From assembly GCA_029204225.1 (NCBI GenBank), contig CM055097.1, forward strand, positions 67,784,801 through 67,848,800: a stretch of DNA of 64,000 bases. Reading direction: 5' to 3'. The translations under genes were made by a program, and so were the position numbers. Positions within the stretch are counted from its first letter, which is position 1, and each line of letters begins with the position of its first letter. Below, one piece after another: positions 12,771 to 28,200 of the stretch. This DNA is from Diphasiastrum complanatum (lineage: Eukaryota > Streptophyta > Lycopodiopsida > Lycopodiales > Lycopodiaceae). The notes beneath the pieces are model-generated. The model was not told where the DNA came from, made no database searches, and saw nothing but the letters and a program-made list of their open reading frames with translations.

Positions 12771-13753
12771 ACTGGTTTGGAAAGTACACTAAGCAATAAA
12801 TTTTCTCATCTAAGTTTCACTCTCTATAAGTTAGTAACAACACCTTCATGTAAAATACTTACATGAATCACTGAGTGAAATATTGCCTAACTCAGGAGAT
12901 TAAAGTTAAAGAAAATTAACAATTGCAGTCTGAAATTATCCACAATCTATGGCAAACAATTCATCATAAAGCTTCTGGGTACAAACATCCTTAGAATCCA
13001 AAATTCTAAGATATAACAATTCATCCAACTAGAATCTCTAGGAGATCCATTAAGATAAAAAATGATTAATCTCAATTTTGAGTATCCTAGATACGCTCTT
13101 GAGTTAAATGCCCATGTTTCTAGCCTCATATGCAATGAAATAACAACTATTCAATTTTAATGGATTTGCATGTCTCCTATAATAATCGGGGTTCAGGTAG
13201 AGTCCCAATTGGTGACAAACTTTACCTTTTCATCACCATCAATAGCAAATTGCCAGAGACGAATCAGAAAATTTCTTGGAATAAAATTTGCATTGTTCAT
13301 TTATTATGCTGGGCTTACTCCCATTTCTGTACATAAAACTTAACCAGATAGAATGGGTCTTCGAACATTAACTTCATTTATATCTAGAATATTGTACCTG
13401 GTATATTGCCGTAAAAAAAACTCTGCACAATATGAAAGGGTATTATCTTTAGGTATACCATCCTATGAGCGCTTAAGCTACTGCCCACTAACAAGTTCTT
13501 GACTAAAAAACTTGTACGTTTTTACACCTAAGGTTCACCAGACACCTTATATTTTGAAGGCTCCCAGAAACATCCATTCCAGTTTATTCTGGAGACTCAA
13601 AAATCAAGAATGCTGCACAAAGTGACCCCCACAAAAGAATGATCAATGACAAGCAACAATACATGGTAATTTACAAATTCAGTATGCATGACCGGCCTCA
13701 ATGGACAGCTTGCTGTCAAATCTCTTGCCCTCATAAGAAAGAGGCATGCAGAT
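12771..13753. other. RGLG 3' flank and probable 3' UTR
   Basis: No ORF is supported. A possible polyadenylation signal for the minus-strand RGLG gene (AATAAA) lies at 13300-13305, about 450 bases past its stop. It is not confirmed by any other signal. Confidence 0.4.
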
Positions 13754-16700
13754 TCAGTAGAGGCGGATCTTGGCAGAAATTTTTTGCCGACAAATCGGGC
13801 AGTTGACTAAATCCTTTCCACATTCTCTACAAGTCTGCACAGGCCACAAAAGAATTAGAAAATTTTCTGAAATGACATGCTTAAAGATAGCGTAATTATT
13901 TTCAAGCAATTATACCTGATGACCACAGCCAAATGCCAGGTCCTTCTTCTCGGTTAAACATATAGGGCATTCCTGCATTATACCACAGATGAAATACTAC
14001 AGTGTTCAAGATCAAAATGAAGTATCCCAATTATATACATGCTCAACTTTGAATGAAAAATCTAATGAGCATCCCTAAACTCAAAACAATAAAGCTCATA
14101 AATGAAATACATACCATTGAAATCATTAAGGAATGAATTATGTCCTTGTTTAGACATTCCTAGCCTCACTCATATGCCAAAATATCATTGCATTGATTTG
14201 ATTGTATGAAATTATGCACAGAGATGACAGAAATGTGTGCCAACTATTACCGTATGCCAAATCCACTATAAGAAGGAAAATTACCACCGAGTTTATTCTT
14301 AAGATGCACATGCCCTCAACATATCACACTACTGAATTGCAATTCAATATCAACACCTCAAAGAAATCATGCAAGAAAGTGCCAACAGAATAACAGTCGT
14401 TTTCACTGATGATTTTTCTAGGTAAGTGAAACATAGCAGATATACCTTCTTTCACTTGAATTGATGTAAACAACAATAGACTCAACTCAACCTCATGTCA
14501 ACACCTCTAGATGCTCCACAGAACCCATGAGTGAGAGTTTTTAGGATTTACTAGCTTTGACTTAAGGGTTGGCACTTCTTGTGTTGGTGCAACATAAGGG
14601 CTACCCTGTAGACCAATCTCCTTCTCAGTTGGTTGGAAAGTCACAATATGTGCCATCCATTCAACAGCAGTTAAGAACACAAAATCTTAAACATTAATAT
14701 CAGTGAGACAGAGAATTTCATACATGAAAGCAAACGATAGTTCCCCTATAGAGAATGACCAACAGCATCGCATATATCCAATGGCTAAAGCGCTACAAGC
14801 AATTGCAAAGGAATACACCACTCAATAATTTATCCAAATGGGCCAAGGATGCTCCTATTTGTACTAAACTAAATGGCTTGTGCTACAATTTAGGTCAGAG
14901 GTGCCCTAATTGTACCCTGAGTGATGGCTTTGTAAATAGCTAGTCTACAACTCTCCTCAAATACAAACAACATTGCCCTCAATGTTGGGTAAAAAGAGAA
15001 TGAAACATAAGTGCTAAAATAATGAGCATGACTCGAATTATATCACTATATCAAAACGAATTAAAATGTAGCAACCAAAACTGAGATCATGATAATATGA
15101 AAATAAGAAAAATAAATACTATAAGCCAATGTAGATGTAAAAAGGAATCCAAGAGAGAATGAAGAGCTCTCAAGGCATTTTGATGGCCAAGAATGCCATA
15201 AGAAAATGGGTAGGACGGTAACATAACAAAGTAAGTCTCCAATTTAGCTAACCAATTTTGGAGATTATTCATAGCAGAAGATCCAGAATACATGGAAAGC
15301 TAACTTGATAAGGAAGGTCGGGACCTGACGGATGGGATGGACTATTGGCAATGTTGAATGTCTTTTTAAAGCAAATATTTTCCTAGATGTTTATTCATAA
15401 AAATCCCTATCGAATTTTGCCAACACATTAAGCATTTTGTTTAACATAGCAAAAATAATAGATTTCAAGACCTCTTTTGGAACATTTGTTCCTGAATGCA
15501 ATGCAATTATGAGGTTCACAATTAACTGGGTTACCATAATGTTTCTAAAGCATAGACTCTAGATGATAGTCTTCCCTTGAAACAACAAAATACATAGAGA
15601 TGGGATAAGATAACTCTTGTAACTCACCTGACCAGTTGAGCTAGGTTCTAGTACAGCTGACGAACTTGATGTAGAAAATGCTCCATGTGTGGATGTACTA
15701 TAGCCTACTGGAAGGTTTGTCGAATGAGGATATCCAAAACCTACAGCATCTGCTTGCAATACTCCTTGAGGAGGGAGGAGTGGGGCCTTGCTTGTAGCCA
15801 TACCAGTTTTTCTCCTATCAAATTTTCATTCATCACACAAGCAATAAGAAAATGAAAATGGTTCAACTTTGTTTCAGATTGCAAGATTACCTTGGCAATA
15901 GCCAAATTGTTTTCGTCACATTTAAGACCCAAAAAATTACTTGCAACACCAACATAATGACACTTAAAAAAGGAACCCAAGTGGTAGTTGACAAGCACTG
16001 GTTGCTAGAGATAAGAACAACTTTTAGTAAATGTTTGCATGTTTGTAAATCAAGATGGTAGAAACCTCTCCACTTTCCAAATGATTGTAAAGAACTTTGT
16101 AATAGACAAAAATTCAATTGAAAGGCATGTTGGTTTTATGTAATTAGTAAGAATCAAAGAACTCTCATCTTTCATAGAAAGTCCAAGTACATCACCTTAA
16201 ATAGTTGAAACCATACCTATCAACCTGATGTATCCCTATAATTAGCCAATTGAATCCCGATTACTCAATGTTGTCTGAATGACATCCAAAAGAACTTTTT
16301 TTTGGTTAATCAAAAGTTTCATTTGAATGACTTCATAGATCCAATGATCAACTCCTAACAAATCAATAAGGGAAAATGTTATTGATAGTTAAAAATGACA
16401 TTATCACCTTAATTCAACCCCTCAAAAATATAGTTCATGCATTGTCTGTAAGATAGGACGACGTTATGTAAAGGCATTAGTGCAAGGATGCTCAAGGTTC
16501 CCTCAAGTAACTTTCTAACAAATGTCATCAATGACCTGGACATATGAACTTAATACACATATAGAGATTGAATATTGTGAATCTCACACTAGCTATATGT
16601 GGAGACCTAGCATTTTCAAGTGTCCTCTATATTATAAGATCAGCGGGCAATATCACTGCCTTTTCCGTGATTCCCCAGTCACACTTTGCTCTCTTATCTC

Positions 16701-17350
16701 GTTATGTGGACCCACACTGATATGGGAAATATCTCTCCTACACATACATACATGCCAGTAGGACTAGCATGGAGATTTAGTCTCCCAGCCCCAGATTACG
16801 TCTTTTTTTTAAACGAAACACTCTAGAGTAGATACTGAGAGTGGGGCACTATATCCTATTCCATGACCAACATCGTGATCAAAGGCAGCGTTTACCACTG
16901 CGATCGAGAGCTGTTGAGAGATCTCAAAGACAATAACCCCCTCCATTTTCAGCACCACCTACAGTGTCGAGGGCATCTATCCTTTCTTATCTCAGTAGAG
17001 TTTCAGCTCTACCAGGACCTGTTATTTGACTTTCATATATGCATAGATCATGGCACTGTCTGGTATATTATTGTTTCATGGTATCATTTACAATATCTGC
17101 TCATTTATGTAGAGAGCTCTTTTAGTTTCATTTAGTTCACTGAGAGCTCATTTAGACAATTAGAGACCTCTCTCTCTCTCTCTCTCTCTCTCTATGGAGG
17201 TGGATCGTTGTTGCTAGGTACTTCCATTGCTTCCTCCTAGGTGAATCACTACTGCACTTGTACCTCTTGTTGATGAGATACCCCTCCTAACTTGATCATC
17301 CTCATTGTGGTGCTTGGAGCCATCGCTAGAGAAGGTTCCATCCATTATTG

Positions 17351-17406
<56 letters not shown>

Positions 17407-17750
17407 GTGCGATGGTTGCCATCCCCTTGCTGGCCATCGCGACTACCTCCTTCGCTAACCTGCGTGCTATAGCTCGTTGTGTGCTACGACGCCAATCTAA
17501 ACTCGAGGACACTAAGATCTTTTTGGGATGAAGATCTTACTTATGTACAAGTTGTGGAATGCAAAAAAGCACTTCAAAAAGCAAAGGAGACAGGTAGACG
17601 CATGATCTACAGAGATGGTAACATTCATTTTGTTGAGACCAAGCAAAAAGCTAATTTTGAGAGCGTAGACTTGATTGAGTTAGAGCAGAGTTAGGGAAAT
17701 GAAGAGTTGTCCAATTGGTATCTATCAATACCATATAATCCTGGCTTATA

Positions 17751-17820
<70 letters not shown>

Positions 17821-20800
17821 TCGACAACACTGATCCATCTAGTTTCCATCACACTTGGAGGTACTTCTTTCGTCTTAATGCCTCCTGGCATGAAAGTACA
17901 TCAATGCATCTTCTTCTTCTTCTCTCTTTGATACTCCTATTGGTTGTTCCGCTCTACCATCTGTTGTAAACAGGGGTTGTTAACGGATTCAAGTTAAATC
18001 GGGCTTGAAATGCAACGAATTAGCAGGTTGCATGAGTTCTGCTGCACTCCTGCATTCTTCTACTACTGAAGCCCATCATTTTCACTCTTTTATTAGGCTA
18101 ATCAATGTTGTAGCTATGCCTATGTAGCAAGTCAACCCTCTTCAGTTCTCGTTTTTAAGTCTGGAATCAAACATTGATCGTGTCTCACTGTTGGCTATTT
18201 AACATTGATTCGTAGCTCAATAGGGAGCTCAACTGTGGGCAGAACGAGCATTATCTATGGGCTGATCTCCAACAGTCAGCGGAACTCTCTTATGTCAAAC
18301 TCTAGTTTGAAACTTTATTCTAAACCTAGCACATCAAGTACACATAGATCTAAAACTTCAATCCTCGTTGATTTCCCTGCATGTACAGAACATCAGAAAG
18401 CATGAAGCATGGTGGAGCTGGCTGCCTTGTCTCCTCCCAACCTTAGCTGCATAGATTATGAAGAGGAATGCCTCTCTCTAGGCTCACTTATTCACAATCC
18501 TCAAGCACCTCTTAACCCTGACCTTTTCTAATGTCGACACATGGCCAAATCCATGCACAATCGACACTTACCACTTGGCAGTACCTTGACACATAGGCAA
18601 TTGAGTAGGCTGACATGTGTCACTCCTATACTAGACCAAGTGTCCCAGTGAGCATGTCACATGTGTCATGTTTAACTGGTCAACCCTGAAATGTGTCACT
18701 CATTTACTGGACCAAGTGTTCAATGATCATATGGCACGTGTCATGACTAGCCAACTCTCCTACTTTTTACGAGGCCAGTCTAGCCACTCCTGATAAATGT
18801 CCCAGTACCCCATGCTAAAGCTAAGCACGAATCTCTGAGGTCCAATGCCAACTAATTACAGTTTATTTACAATTCACTTACAAAGGTCACCACAGGCTGG
18901 TGACATAGCCATTCAGTAATTACAATAATTACAAAATGTAAATCTATCTAGAGAAACCGTACAAACCGGGACGGGGGGTAAAGGCTCTAACATCCCTTCC
19001 CACTCAAAAAAAGACATCGTCTGCGATGACAAAACTAGAGTACTGTGCACGCAAACCGTGCGCGGCGTGCATAGTGCGCGGTCTCCCAGGCAACATCTAC
19101 AAGAGGTCTTCCATGCTAAGCAACTAAATATATCAAAGATCAAGGGTTACACAAACATTTCTCCCGCCTATCCAATATCCTTGTTGGCTCATGGATCTCC
19201 TCTACATGCTCCTAAATAGAGCCACAACCGACTCACCTCCGTACACCGGAGTTGTCGACAACAACTGGCCAAATCAAGCCTCCTACGATAACCAGCATCC
19301 CATACTATTGGCAATCGTACTCAACTCTCACTAGCACCGCGATTGCTTGTCTTAGATTTTTTTACCTAACTCGAGCATTTCACCCATTCAGTTAGAAAAT
19401 CAATTGTACTAGGCACTTTGAGGAATGTCCACCGTCACAAGACTAGTAGGCCTAAAACCATATTGGGCCACCAAAAGTTACATAGGATCATCTAATAGGT
19501 CCAATCCACACCATGATTGACTAGCTCCAGTACTATCATGACATAATTGCAAAATCTCCCTACACAGTCCTTTACTAACTGGAATAAGGGCTTTGCCATT
19601 TCCTTTAACTATACCATCTGCCATGGTATACTTTAGGTAAGAGTGAGCAAAGAGATTAGAGCTCGCCTTTTGAGACTCTACTTGGCCAAGATTTACCTCT
19701 TACAACTTCCTTACAATAAAAAATGAGGATCCTCTTGCTGAATCTATCTGATCTCAACAATTAGGTCATTCTCTATGACCACAAAAGACATCTAACACAA
19801 TATATGAGATAATGCATCACCCACACGATTTTCAGCACCTTTCCTGTACTGAATTTCCATGTGAAATTCCTACATCAATCCAACCTACCTGGCTAATTGC
19901 AAAATACTTAAAAATGTCATGGTCGATGTATACAAACCCGCACCACACAAATAATGCCTTCATACTTTCAAAGCATGGACAATGGCATACAACTCTTCTG
20001 AGCATGGTTGAGCTTTTCGCTCCCAAAGGCCACTGGCCTACCCTCTTGCATTAGAATTGTCCCAACGCCGACATCACTCGCATCCATTTCTATGACAAAT
20101 AATTTCTAAGGGTCTACAATCTTTTAACGTGACAAAGTCAGCCACAGCTTGTTTCAAAGTGTCGAAACTTCACTGGTGAACTTCCGTCCACTTATTATTC
20201 TATAGCATATCAGTCAAATGTGCAGCCATGTGTGAACAACCCTTCACATCTTGCAATCAAACCCAACTAATCCAAGCGAGCCTCTCAATACCGTCAAGTC
20301 TGTAGGTACAGGCCACAGAAAGAGAACAATAACTTTCCTTGGACTCGGTTTTATGCCTTCAGCTGACACGATAGAACTCAAATACACTATCTTTTGTTGT
20401 CATTAGCAAAAAAGATTTTATCCCTTAGGATTGACAAAGCAGTTCTAAGGTGAGCTACATGCAACACTTCACCACAACTGTAAACCAAAACCTCATCCAT
20501 AAACGGTCTGAGCACATCGTTCATCAACATCATACATGTTGGGGCGTTCGTTAATCTAAAAGGCATAACAGAAAGTTACAATGACCGAAACGAGTCCGGA
20601 AGGCAGTCTTACACACATGCACTTCACGAACTTTGAGTTAGTGATATCCATTTTTCAAACAACTTTGCTAAAACATTAGCACCATACAATACCAGATCAT
20701 CAATATGTGGAATAGAAAATCGATGCTGACAAACTCCTTGAACATTGGGCGTCCCATACCATCCTTTGCCCCTGAGGAGTTCAAGCGTCGATAAGCCCAC

Positions 20801-23800
20801 ACACATATGCCATGACTCGTCTATTGGTCTAGGTTCCTAGATCAATCAATTTCTTCTTGTGATATGTTACTTTTGCAACGCAGTAAACATATCAAACAAA
20901 AACAAAAGCACATATACTTATAGTGAACCCCCACATACTAAGCTGCCATGATCAAAGGTCCTGGAGGCACATCGGGCTCACCTTGAAGTGAATGGATTCT
21001 ACCATCACGTTGGAACTCGTGCATATGAGTACCCCAAGCGATGTAGAGCTTTCATGCTACGTGCCAATATATCCCCAGTATCTAACTCAAAATGGTTAAT
21101 GGCATACCCACAACCCTTAAACCTCCCCCAACAATATCCTTTCCATCAGCCCTCACGACTGTGTACTAGTACAGGGATGACGTTACAGGAGGACCTAGTG
21201 TCAAATAGAACACACACATTCTTACCTAACAATTGTCCAATCATAGTAATCAAGAAGTACTTGGAAATTGATACATGTGTTGCATCATTTTAAACAATTG
21301 TGGCAAAAGAAATAACATCAACCTTAACTGATCATTAACACTTTCACAAATGAAGAGTACTTCCTTGGAGTTCATTCTGCTCCAGCTCTTCAATAGCCAT
21401 AGGTGCTTGTGCCTGCTTCACTAGCAAAGTGTATGAAGACCGCATTGGAGTCCGTGGACATTCCTTCCACATGCATCCTACCAAGTAACCAAAGCAAAAC
21501 TTTCTCATTTGGAACACCCTTGATTTCCTAGTTACTAGGCGATTTACGGAAAAAAATTTGATGTTTTGGAAAAATCGATGCATGTCAAGTCTGATGCATG
21601 CTGGATGTTTAAGTTCGGAATGGAATGGAACCTGTGAAACTGAATGATTGAGAAATCGTTCTATCTCTAAGTGCTTGATTAGGTGGACAGGTCGGACTGA
21701 GGATGATGATTCATGGGAAACGGTTGAAAGCATAAAGAAGAAATTCCCTCGATTCCACTTTTGAGGACAAAAGTAGTTCAAGGGGGGAAGAATGTTACGT
21801 CCATGTCCAATATGTGGGATTCGGAATAATTCCTGACATGGATAGCCGGTACTCCAGTGTATAAGATTATTAGTTACGCCACGTCATTCCGAGCTTGGCC
21901 AGTAATGTAATTAATAATCTTATGAGGGCCCAGGAGCTCTAATGGGACCTATGAAGCTTTTGCATGGGGATTGACAGCTTTTATGCAAGAATAGGAGGTC
22001 AAATGCTTTTGATAGGAAAAGAGGGGTCCTAGAGGAAATATTTTCTAGCTTTTGGAGAGTATAACTCTTGTAGGAACTCGCCCATCTCCTCATTGTGATT
22101 TCTGATTTCAGAAGCCAGGATCCCCTCCTCTCTTGCATTTAGTCACCTTGGCTTGGGGGTGAAGTGGTAGACGGTAGCTCTGAACTGGATATCAGACAAT
22201 TAGCAAATAAATTCAGAACTGGTCAGATGATTGGTGGGAATCAGCATCATTGTGGGTGGAAATCCGAATTGGTCATGGAGCGGAGATCTGAAAACTTGAT
22301 ATGCAATCTTGTAGCCACCACTTAGGCTTTTCCAATGCTCTAAAAATCAGCCAAATATAGTAACTGTAGCAGAATCAAACAGGTCAGGCAGGGTCGGAAT
22401 GGACTGAAATAAAATCAATATCAGAAAGAAGTAAAGCTTGGTTCAGAACTGAATGTAGGCGGAGATCAAAAAAGTTTCAGGGTGGGATCAATTTTGGATA
22501 GGGCTGTAAACTCGATTATCAGTAGGGGACAGAATGAAGATTTCAATAGGGAAAAGCTTGATTTTCAGCAAGGAAACTCGATTTTGGACAGGGCTATAAA
22601 ACTCGATTTTCATCAGTAAAACAAGGTTTATTTGCAGCAGTGCTAAACAGATTCAGAACAGGGAAAGAAAATCGATTCTCAGCAAGGGACAAAACTCGGA
22701 TTTCCATCAATAGAACCTCGATTTTCAGAAATGGCCTAACTCAATTTTCAGCAATCTGAAGCTTCCTATCAACGATGGTCCAACTAGCATAATTGTGTCC
22801 AGCCCTTGCGCTCTGATGCCAAATATCAGACTCCAGTCTGAAACTTTACTCTAAACCTAGCACATCAAGTATACATAGATCTCGAGGTTCGATCCTCGTG
22901 GATTTCCCTGCATGTACAGAACATCAACAAGCATAAAACCTGGTGGAGTTGGCTGCCTTGTCTCCTCCCAACCTTTGTTGCATAGATTATGATGAGGAAT
23001 CCATGCTGCAGACACACTATCACCTACCCTAGCCACTTTGCTCAATCGAGCAATTGTCTCTGGCTTCCCTTCCTCCTGGTGTACCAACATTATCCATCCC
23101 ATTCATAAAACTGGTGACCCCATGGACCCTGGTAATTATCACACCATTATGATTGGGCATATCATTGCTAAGTCATACGGCACCATCCTCCAGTCAGCAG
23201 TCAGTTCTGAGGCAGAGTCTAGGAGATTACATGCATTGGGCCAGGCGGATTTCAGGGCACACTACTCCACCACAGATCATATCTTCACCCTTCAGGCCAT
23301 TATTGAGGAGGCTAGACACAGGAAAGATCGGGTCTACAGTTGTTTTGTTGACTTCAAGAAAGCCTTTGACTGTGTTCCACGATCCCTTCTCATTCAGCGT
23401 CTACGTGATCTTGGTTTCTCTACTGACAAGATCTTGGCAGTATCTGGAGCACTATTGGCGTGAAACAGGGTTGTTCTCTATCTCCAACCTTGTTTGGACT
23501 ATATATCGACGAGCTTGAGAAAGTGATTGAGGGCTTGGGAGTATCTTGATTGCTATACTTTTATATGCACATGACGTGGTTCTCTTATCTTCTACCAGAG
23601 AGGGATTACAGCGACAGCTAGACAGTCTCTATGCTTTCTACAGTAGATGGGGATTGGGGGTTAACATATTGAAAACCAAAGTTATGGTTTTCAATACATC
23701 GAGAGCTTTTATGCAGCGCCAGGAACTCATCTTTGATAGGCAGCCCTTGGAGGTTGTATCTTCTTGCACTTACCTTAGTATGCTTTTTACAGGTCCTATC

Positions 23801-25221
23801 TTTGGCATGCGACAGGCAGCTTCCGCCAGACTTGGGAAGGGTTACGCCTCCCTTGTACAGTTAGAGCGTTTCTATTTCAGACGGTTTATTCCGGATGCCC
23901 CGAGTAAATGTCAGCTCTTTAATACTCTCGTTACCCCCACAGCCCTATATGTAGCAGAGGTATGGTGTACGGGTCTTACATCATCTGATTGGGCCAGTAT
24001 TTCACGACTGCAGGTTCTCATACTATCTTGGATGATATGGGCTAAGCCCTTTGTCCCACATCAGATTATACTGATAGAGTTCACAATTCCAGCCATACAG
24101 TTATCCGCCATCTTCCAGCTTATCCTATATATCAGCGTATCATGATGCTACCCACAGATGAGCAGACGGCAGCACCTTTCTAACTTGGGGCATCGACTAT
24201 CATGGTTTTCTCAGGCCTTCCAAATACTAGATACACTTGGCATTTCTATCACAGACCTTCCATCGGGCACCCATGAGTATATCAGACGCTTTCTCTATAG
24301 AGCATATCTGAGCCGGACATGGCAGGGACAGCTCGGGGTCAAACCCGACTATTACAGGACACACTTTCTAGAGCTAGATACAGTGGGATTTCCAGTTCTG
24401 CCACACTATCTCACCTCAGGACTATCTCATGGGCTCCGGTTTCTGCTGGGCCAGTTTCAAGTATCTTCACATCAGTTGGTGATTAAAACTAGGCGCTTCC
24501 AGGGTACCCCGTGAGAGGAGCAGCTTTGCCAATTGTGTTCAATATCTATGGTCGAGTCAGAGGAGCATTTCCTATTCATATGTCCAGTTTACTATGAGAT
24601 CAGAGGGCCATATCATTGCCTTTTTCGTCAAACACCAGTTACACTACGGCCCCTTATCTCATACGAGGACCCCCGATGTGTGGCACTTATGATACGTGAG
24701 ATGTCCCTCCTGCGACAAGACCTATGTCAGACAGCTCAGCATCCTTATCCAGACACAAAGTCTCAGATTACATCCTTCTTCTCTCGAAGAAGATCGCGTT
24801 CTGATACAGACATGACTGACAACGATTGCGACGACATTCCTAGACCTAGGATACAGAGACGGCGCACCACCCAGCCTCAGGCGACCACGTCACACCAGAC
24901 CTCCTACACATAGACGCACTATACATGCTCATGCTCATAGACAACGCCAGCGGGCTCCAGCGCTTCCTCATGTTGCAGCTCGCATTACATCCTTCTACAG
25001 CATCAGCACAAACCTGACATCTTGACATGGATACATATGATAATTATGCACAGGTATTCTCATTTATGTATTTATCTTAGTTTGTACTAGATGTTTTCTT
25101 TATTACAGCTTTGGAGACGTTTTAGACGCTCTCATGGTTACCACATACTTGACATGTTCTTCTTTTGTCTTATATGCCTTTTGGCATGGAAAAGACATTA
25201 ATAAAGCTTTCTTCTTTCTTC

Positions 25222-25298
<77 letters not shown>

Positions 25299-28200
25299 CA
25301 AGTGTCCTAATTGTAGATACAAATGTATGCGTAGATCGCTAGATCTCTAGATAGATTTAGTGGATCAATTTGGGGATCCATAGACACTATTGAGATTATA
25401 GATTGCCCTGTTCTTTATGCAGAAACAGGATCATCCTATTTGAGATAAACGAGTATCCTGATCATAGATAGAAATGTGTGTTTAGATAGCTAGATTTGTA
25501 GATGGATTTAGGGATCCAGAAAAAGAAATGCAGTGCACAGCTGGAATCTAATTAGGGGTCTAGCTACATCTTAGTAATATGTCAATAGACATAGGGATCC
25601 ATGGATCGATTCATAGCAGAAATTTAGGGAATCAATTTTGATTCTGCGGCTACAATTTTGCTGCAGCCTGTCACGGGGCGACTTGCAGAAAATCATGACG
25701 ATAGAGAATTCAGCAAACAAACCTAGTTAGTAGTTGCTAAATCATGGATTTCAATTATTACCCTAAAGCTCCAAGTTCTAGGGCAGCTCGAAACTGTGGC
25801 GGTATTTCCATGAGGGCAGACAAGGCAAATAGAGCTTCCTTCTGAGCTACAGGCATGTGCTTTGCCATTATCTCTGAAAAATTCACAAACTGCACAACCA
25901 AAAAAGAAAACACAATAACATATGCCAATTAGTAGACAAGTGGCTAAGCTTGATCTGACTGGTATGACTGATTAAAACCAAGTGGCATTACAGTTACCTT
26001 TGCACTTAAATTAGAAACCATTATTCATATATATTAGACACACACACACACACAAAGAAAAAACAAATCTAGGTACAAATCTTTTATTTACCATTAAGTA
26101 GTCCTATACTCACCTGAAAATTATCAAATCCACGAGCAGGTATATTGTCATCAAACTGCTGCATCATATCCCATGGACCATCACCTACTCCCACTAAGAT
26201 AATAGATAAAGCATAATTGCTGGAAAACATGCACTCGCTAGTAAGACTAGAATAAACCAAGAATCGATAAATTTCAGCTTAAACCAATCCATGCTTGGGA
26301 TGTTAAATATCAGTTTTTAACTATTAGCATTTTCGTATAAAGAATGACTAGCTTAATTCTAGATTCACTGAAAATAATGATCTTCAGAAACTAAACAACA
26401 ATGTTACCTTGCAGTTACAATGGCATCTATCGTACTTCTCTCCTGTGAACTTAGTCTTCCAGCTTCAGTATCTACACTTCTGGTCACCTGGCATAAAGGG
26501 GAAACAACCAAGATGGAACAATTTGAGAATTGCCTGCCCATATTGACGAGATCACTCACAGGCAGAATGAGTTTTCCACAGAAAAGAATGAACTTGTTTT
26601 GGAGAGTGCAAAAGGAGGATCAGCTACAATCTCAAACAATCTTGAAGACACCTGGGCAGATCGGGATGGGCATCAGAACCTCTCCTCAAAAAAATGTGAG
26701 TTCTAATAAGGAGGACATCTTCGTGCTAAAAGAGAAAATTCTCTTCTTACAGCAGGACAGCCTCAGTTTACAAAATGGAGTACAGATGAGGAGGGCTCAA
26801 ACGGAAGAAGTGAAGGGCAAATGGAAGAGCTAGAGAAGTCTGAAAAATGAAATGAATCCGCGTTAGTGACGGAGGTGGTCAAGCAGTGCAAGAACACATT
26901 TCTAAGTGACCAAATGAGAAAAACAATTAAAGAAATGGCCTCAATAGCAAGGGAGCAACAAGAAGCTAGACAACGAGCACTTAATCTCTGGTTTGTGAAT
27001 GGGGCTTATGGAAGAAGCAAGCAAACATCTAAATGGAGCAGTCAGTGAAGCAGAAAATAGATCAGATGTGGTAGGGCACCAATAATCAACCCGAAAAAAA
27101 TTCCATAAAGGCACCGCCTAGTCCCCTCTCCCAAGATAATACAAAATCAGCCTCGAAAAGTATTTTGATATCAAGTTATGAACCAAATCATAATTTTAGC
27201 ATCAATGAAGCTATAAACTGAAAATACATGAAGCAATTTAACGATCCCCCATGAAGAATGGCAAATACCATCACACATAATCAATGGCTAAAGCACTACA
27301 AACAATAGCAAAGGCAAGAGTTACTCCACAAGGAGCCCAAGCAGTACCAATAAGCTGAAAAGTGAATATGCAATTGGCATGTTTACACCCAATAGAAACC
27401 CTAAAATAAAAGCTTCTAGGCACTTAGCTCACGGAGGGAAAATAGTGCACCCTCCTCATAGGACCCCCACTCTAGAGCTTGGAAGCGACCATTATTAGAT
27501 AAATACCTACATAGTTATTAGTAAGGAAGATCATAATGCTTAATGAAACACAGTTAATTACAGCATAATTGTATGGAATCAAAAGCATCAAACCAACAAG
27601 ATTTAATTCCAAAAATGTGCCCTAGATATCCAACCATTGCTATGATACCAACTTGCACACCCCAAGATCATTGATCCAAAGTCTAGGGTGTAATAGGTTG
27701 TTGACACACCACCCAACCAAAGGATTGACCCTAATCAACCCCCGAGCTTGGAGCTACCAAATCATCACCCTGAGTTGAGGTCCTAACTTCTAGCCGATGA
27801 CATCTCATACAAACAATACCCATGCATGTAGACTGTCCAACAATTATGTGCATCAAGTACATAACAAGCATGTGCAAAGTAGATGGTCAATTCCGACTTA
27901 AGAATCTCACCACAAGTTTAGAGCCTCCAAGTACCACTCACTAAGACCATCATGTGCTCTTTAGTTAGAAAATATCAAATGGGCTCCATGAGATATAACA
28001 AGGCTGACCTAATGGTAAATTGATGCCTAGTGTGCAACAATATGCGAAAAGATGGCACGCACAATTTAGTGAGATGTAGATAAAATATAGGTCAATACTT
28101 ACTATCAAAAACACAATTTTGTGATCGTACATGGATTCGGCATTACTTAATATCATGCATATTCTATTTGAAGTTGAAATAAATAACTTTTAGAAATAGT

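Larger units (their letters stand above)
16450..17935 (+). mobile_element. LINE copy D: ORF2 C-terminal relic, 3' UTR and terminal hairpin
   Basis: Around 16600-16760 the plus strand encodes [17 protein letters not shown] followed by [10 protein letters not shown], a diverged copy of the C-terminal zinc-binding tail of LINE A (24560-24680). The shared 3' end TCTTAATGCCTCCTGGCATG with pyrimidine tail is at about 17873-17930. Three CT microsatellites interrupt the 3' portion. ORF2 is dead here. Between them a 71-residue frame (17479-17694) is unrecognised. Confidence 0.65.
18293..23004 (-). mobile_element. Decayed Ty3/gypsy retrotransposon with both LTRs
   Basis: Left LTR 18293-18992 (3' LTR in the sense of the element, 700 bp, TG...CA) is preceded in sense by GAGTGGGAAGGGA, the polypurine tract. 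Right LTR starts at 22824 and matches the first 180 bp of the left LTR, then ends abruptly at about 23004 against LINE A. Next to it on the minus strand lies TGGCATCAGAGC (22811-22822), an initiator-Met primer site with one mismatch. The interior carries stop-ridden pol on the minus strand and, at about 21520-22600, an inserted plus-strand chromovirus fragment. It lies in RGLG intron 8, in the same orientation as the gene. Confidence 0.8.
23005..25298 (+). mobile_element. LINE copy A, 5'-truncated non-LTR retrotransposon
   Basis: Begins abruptly inside ORF2 at the end of a gypsy LTR, carries RT and a C-terminal zinc-binding tail, then a 3' UTR, the terminal hairpin (25167-25196), AATAAA (25200-25205), a CTTT/CT/CA tail and an A run ending near 25298. 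It lies in RGLG intron 8 antisense to the gene. Related 3' ends are at 17873, 29740 and 38745. Confidence 0.85.

Noticed and set aside
21344-21781. 145-residue minus-strand ORF
   Set aside because: It is antisense to the chromodomain relic and polypurine tract on the plus strand.
22884-22900. GAGGTTCGATCCTC resembling a tRNA T-arm or B box
   Set aside because: It lies in a gypsy LTR and the other LTR copy reads differently; no A box or tRNA fold around it.
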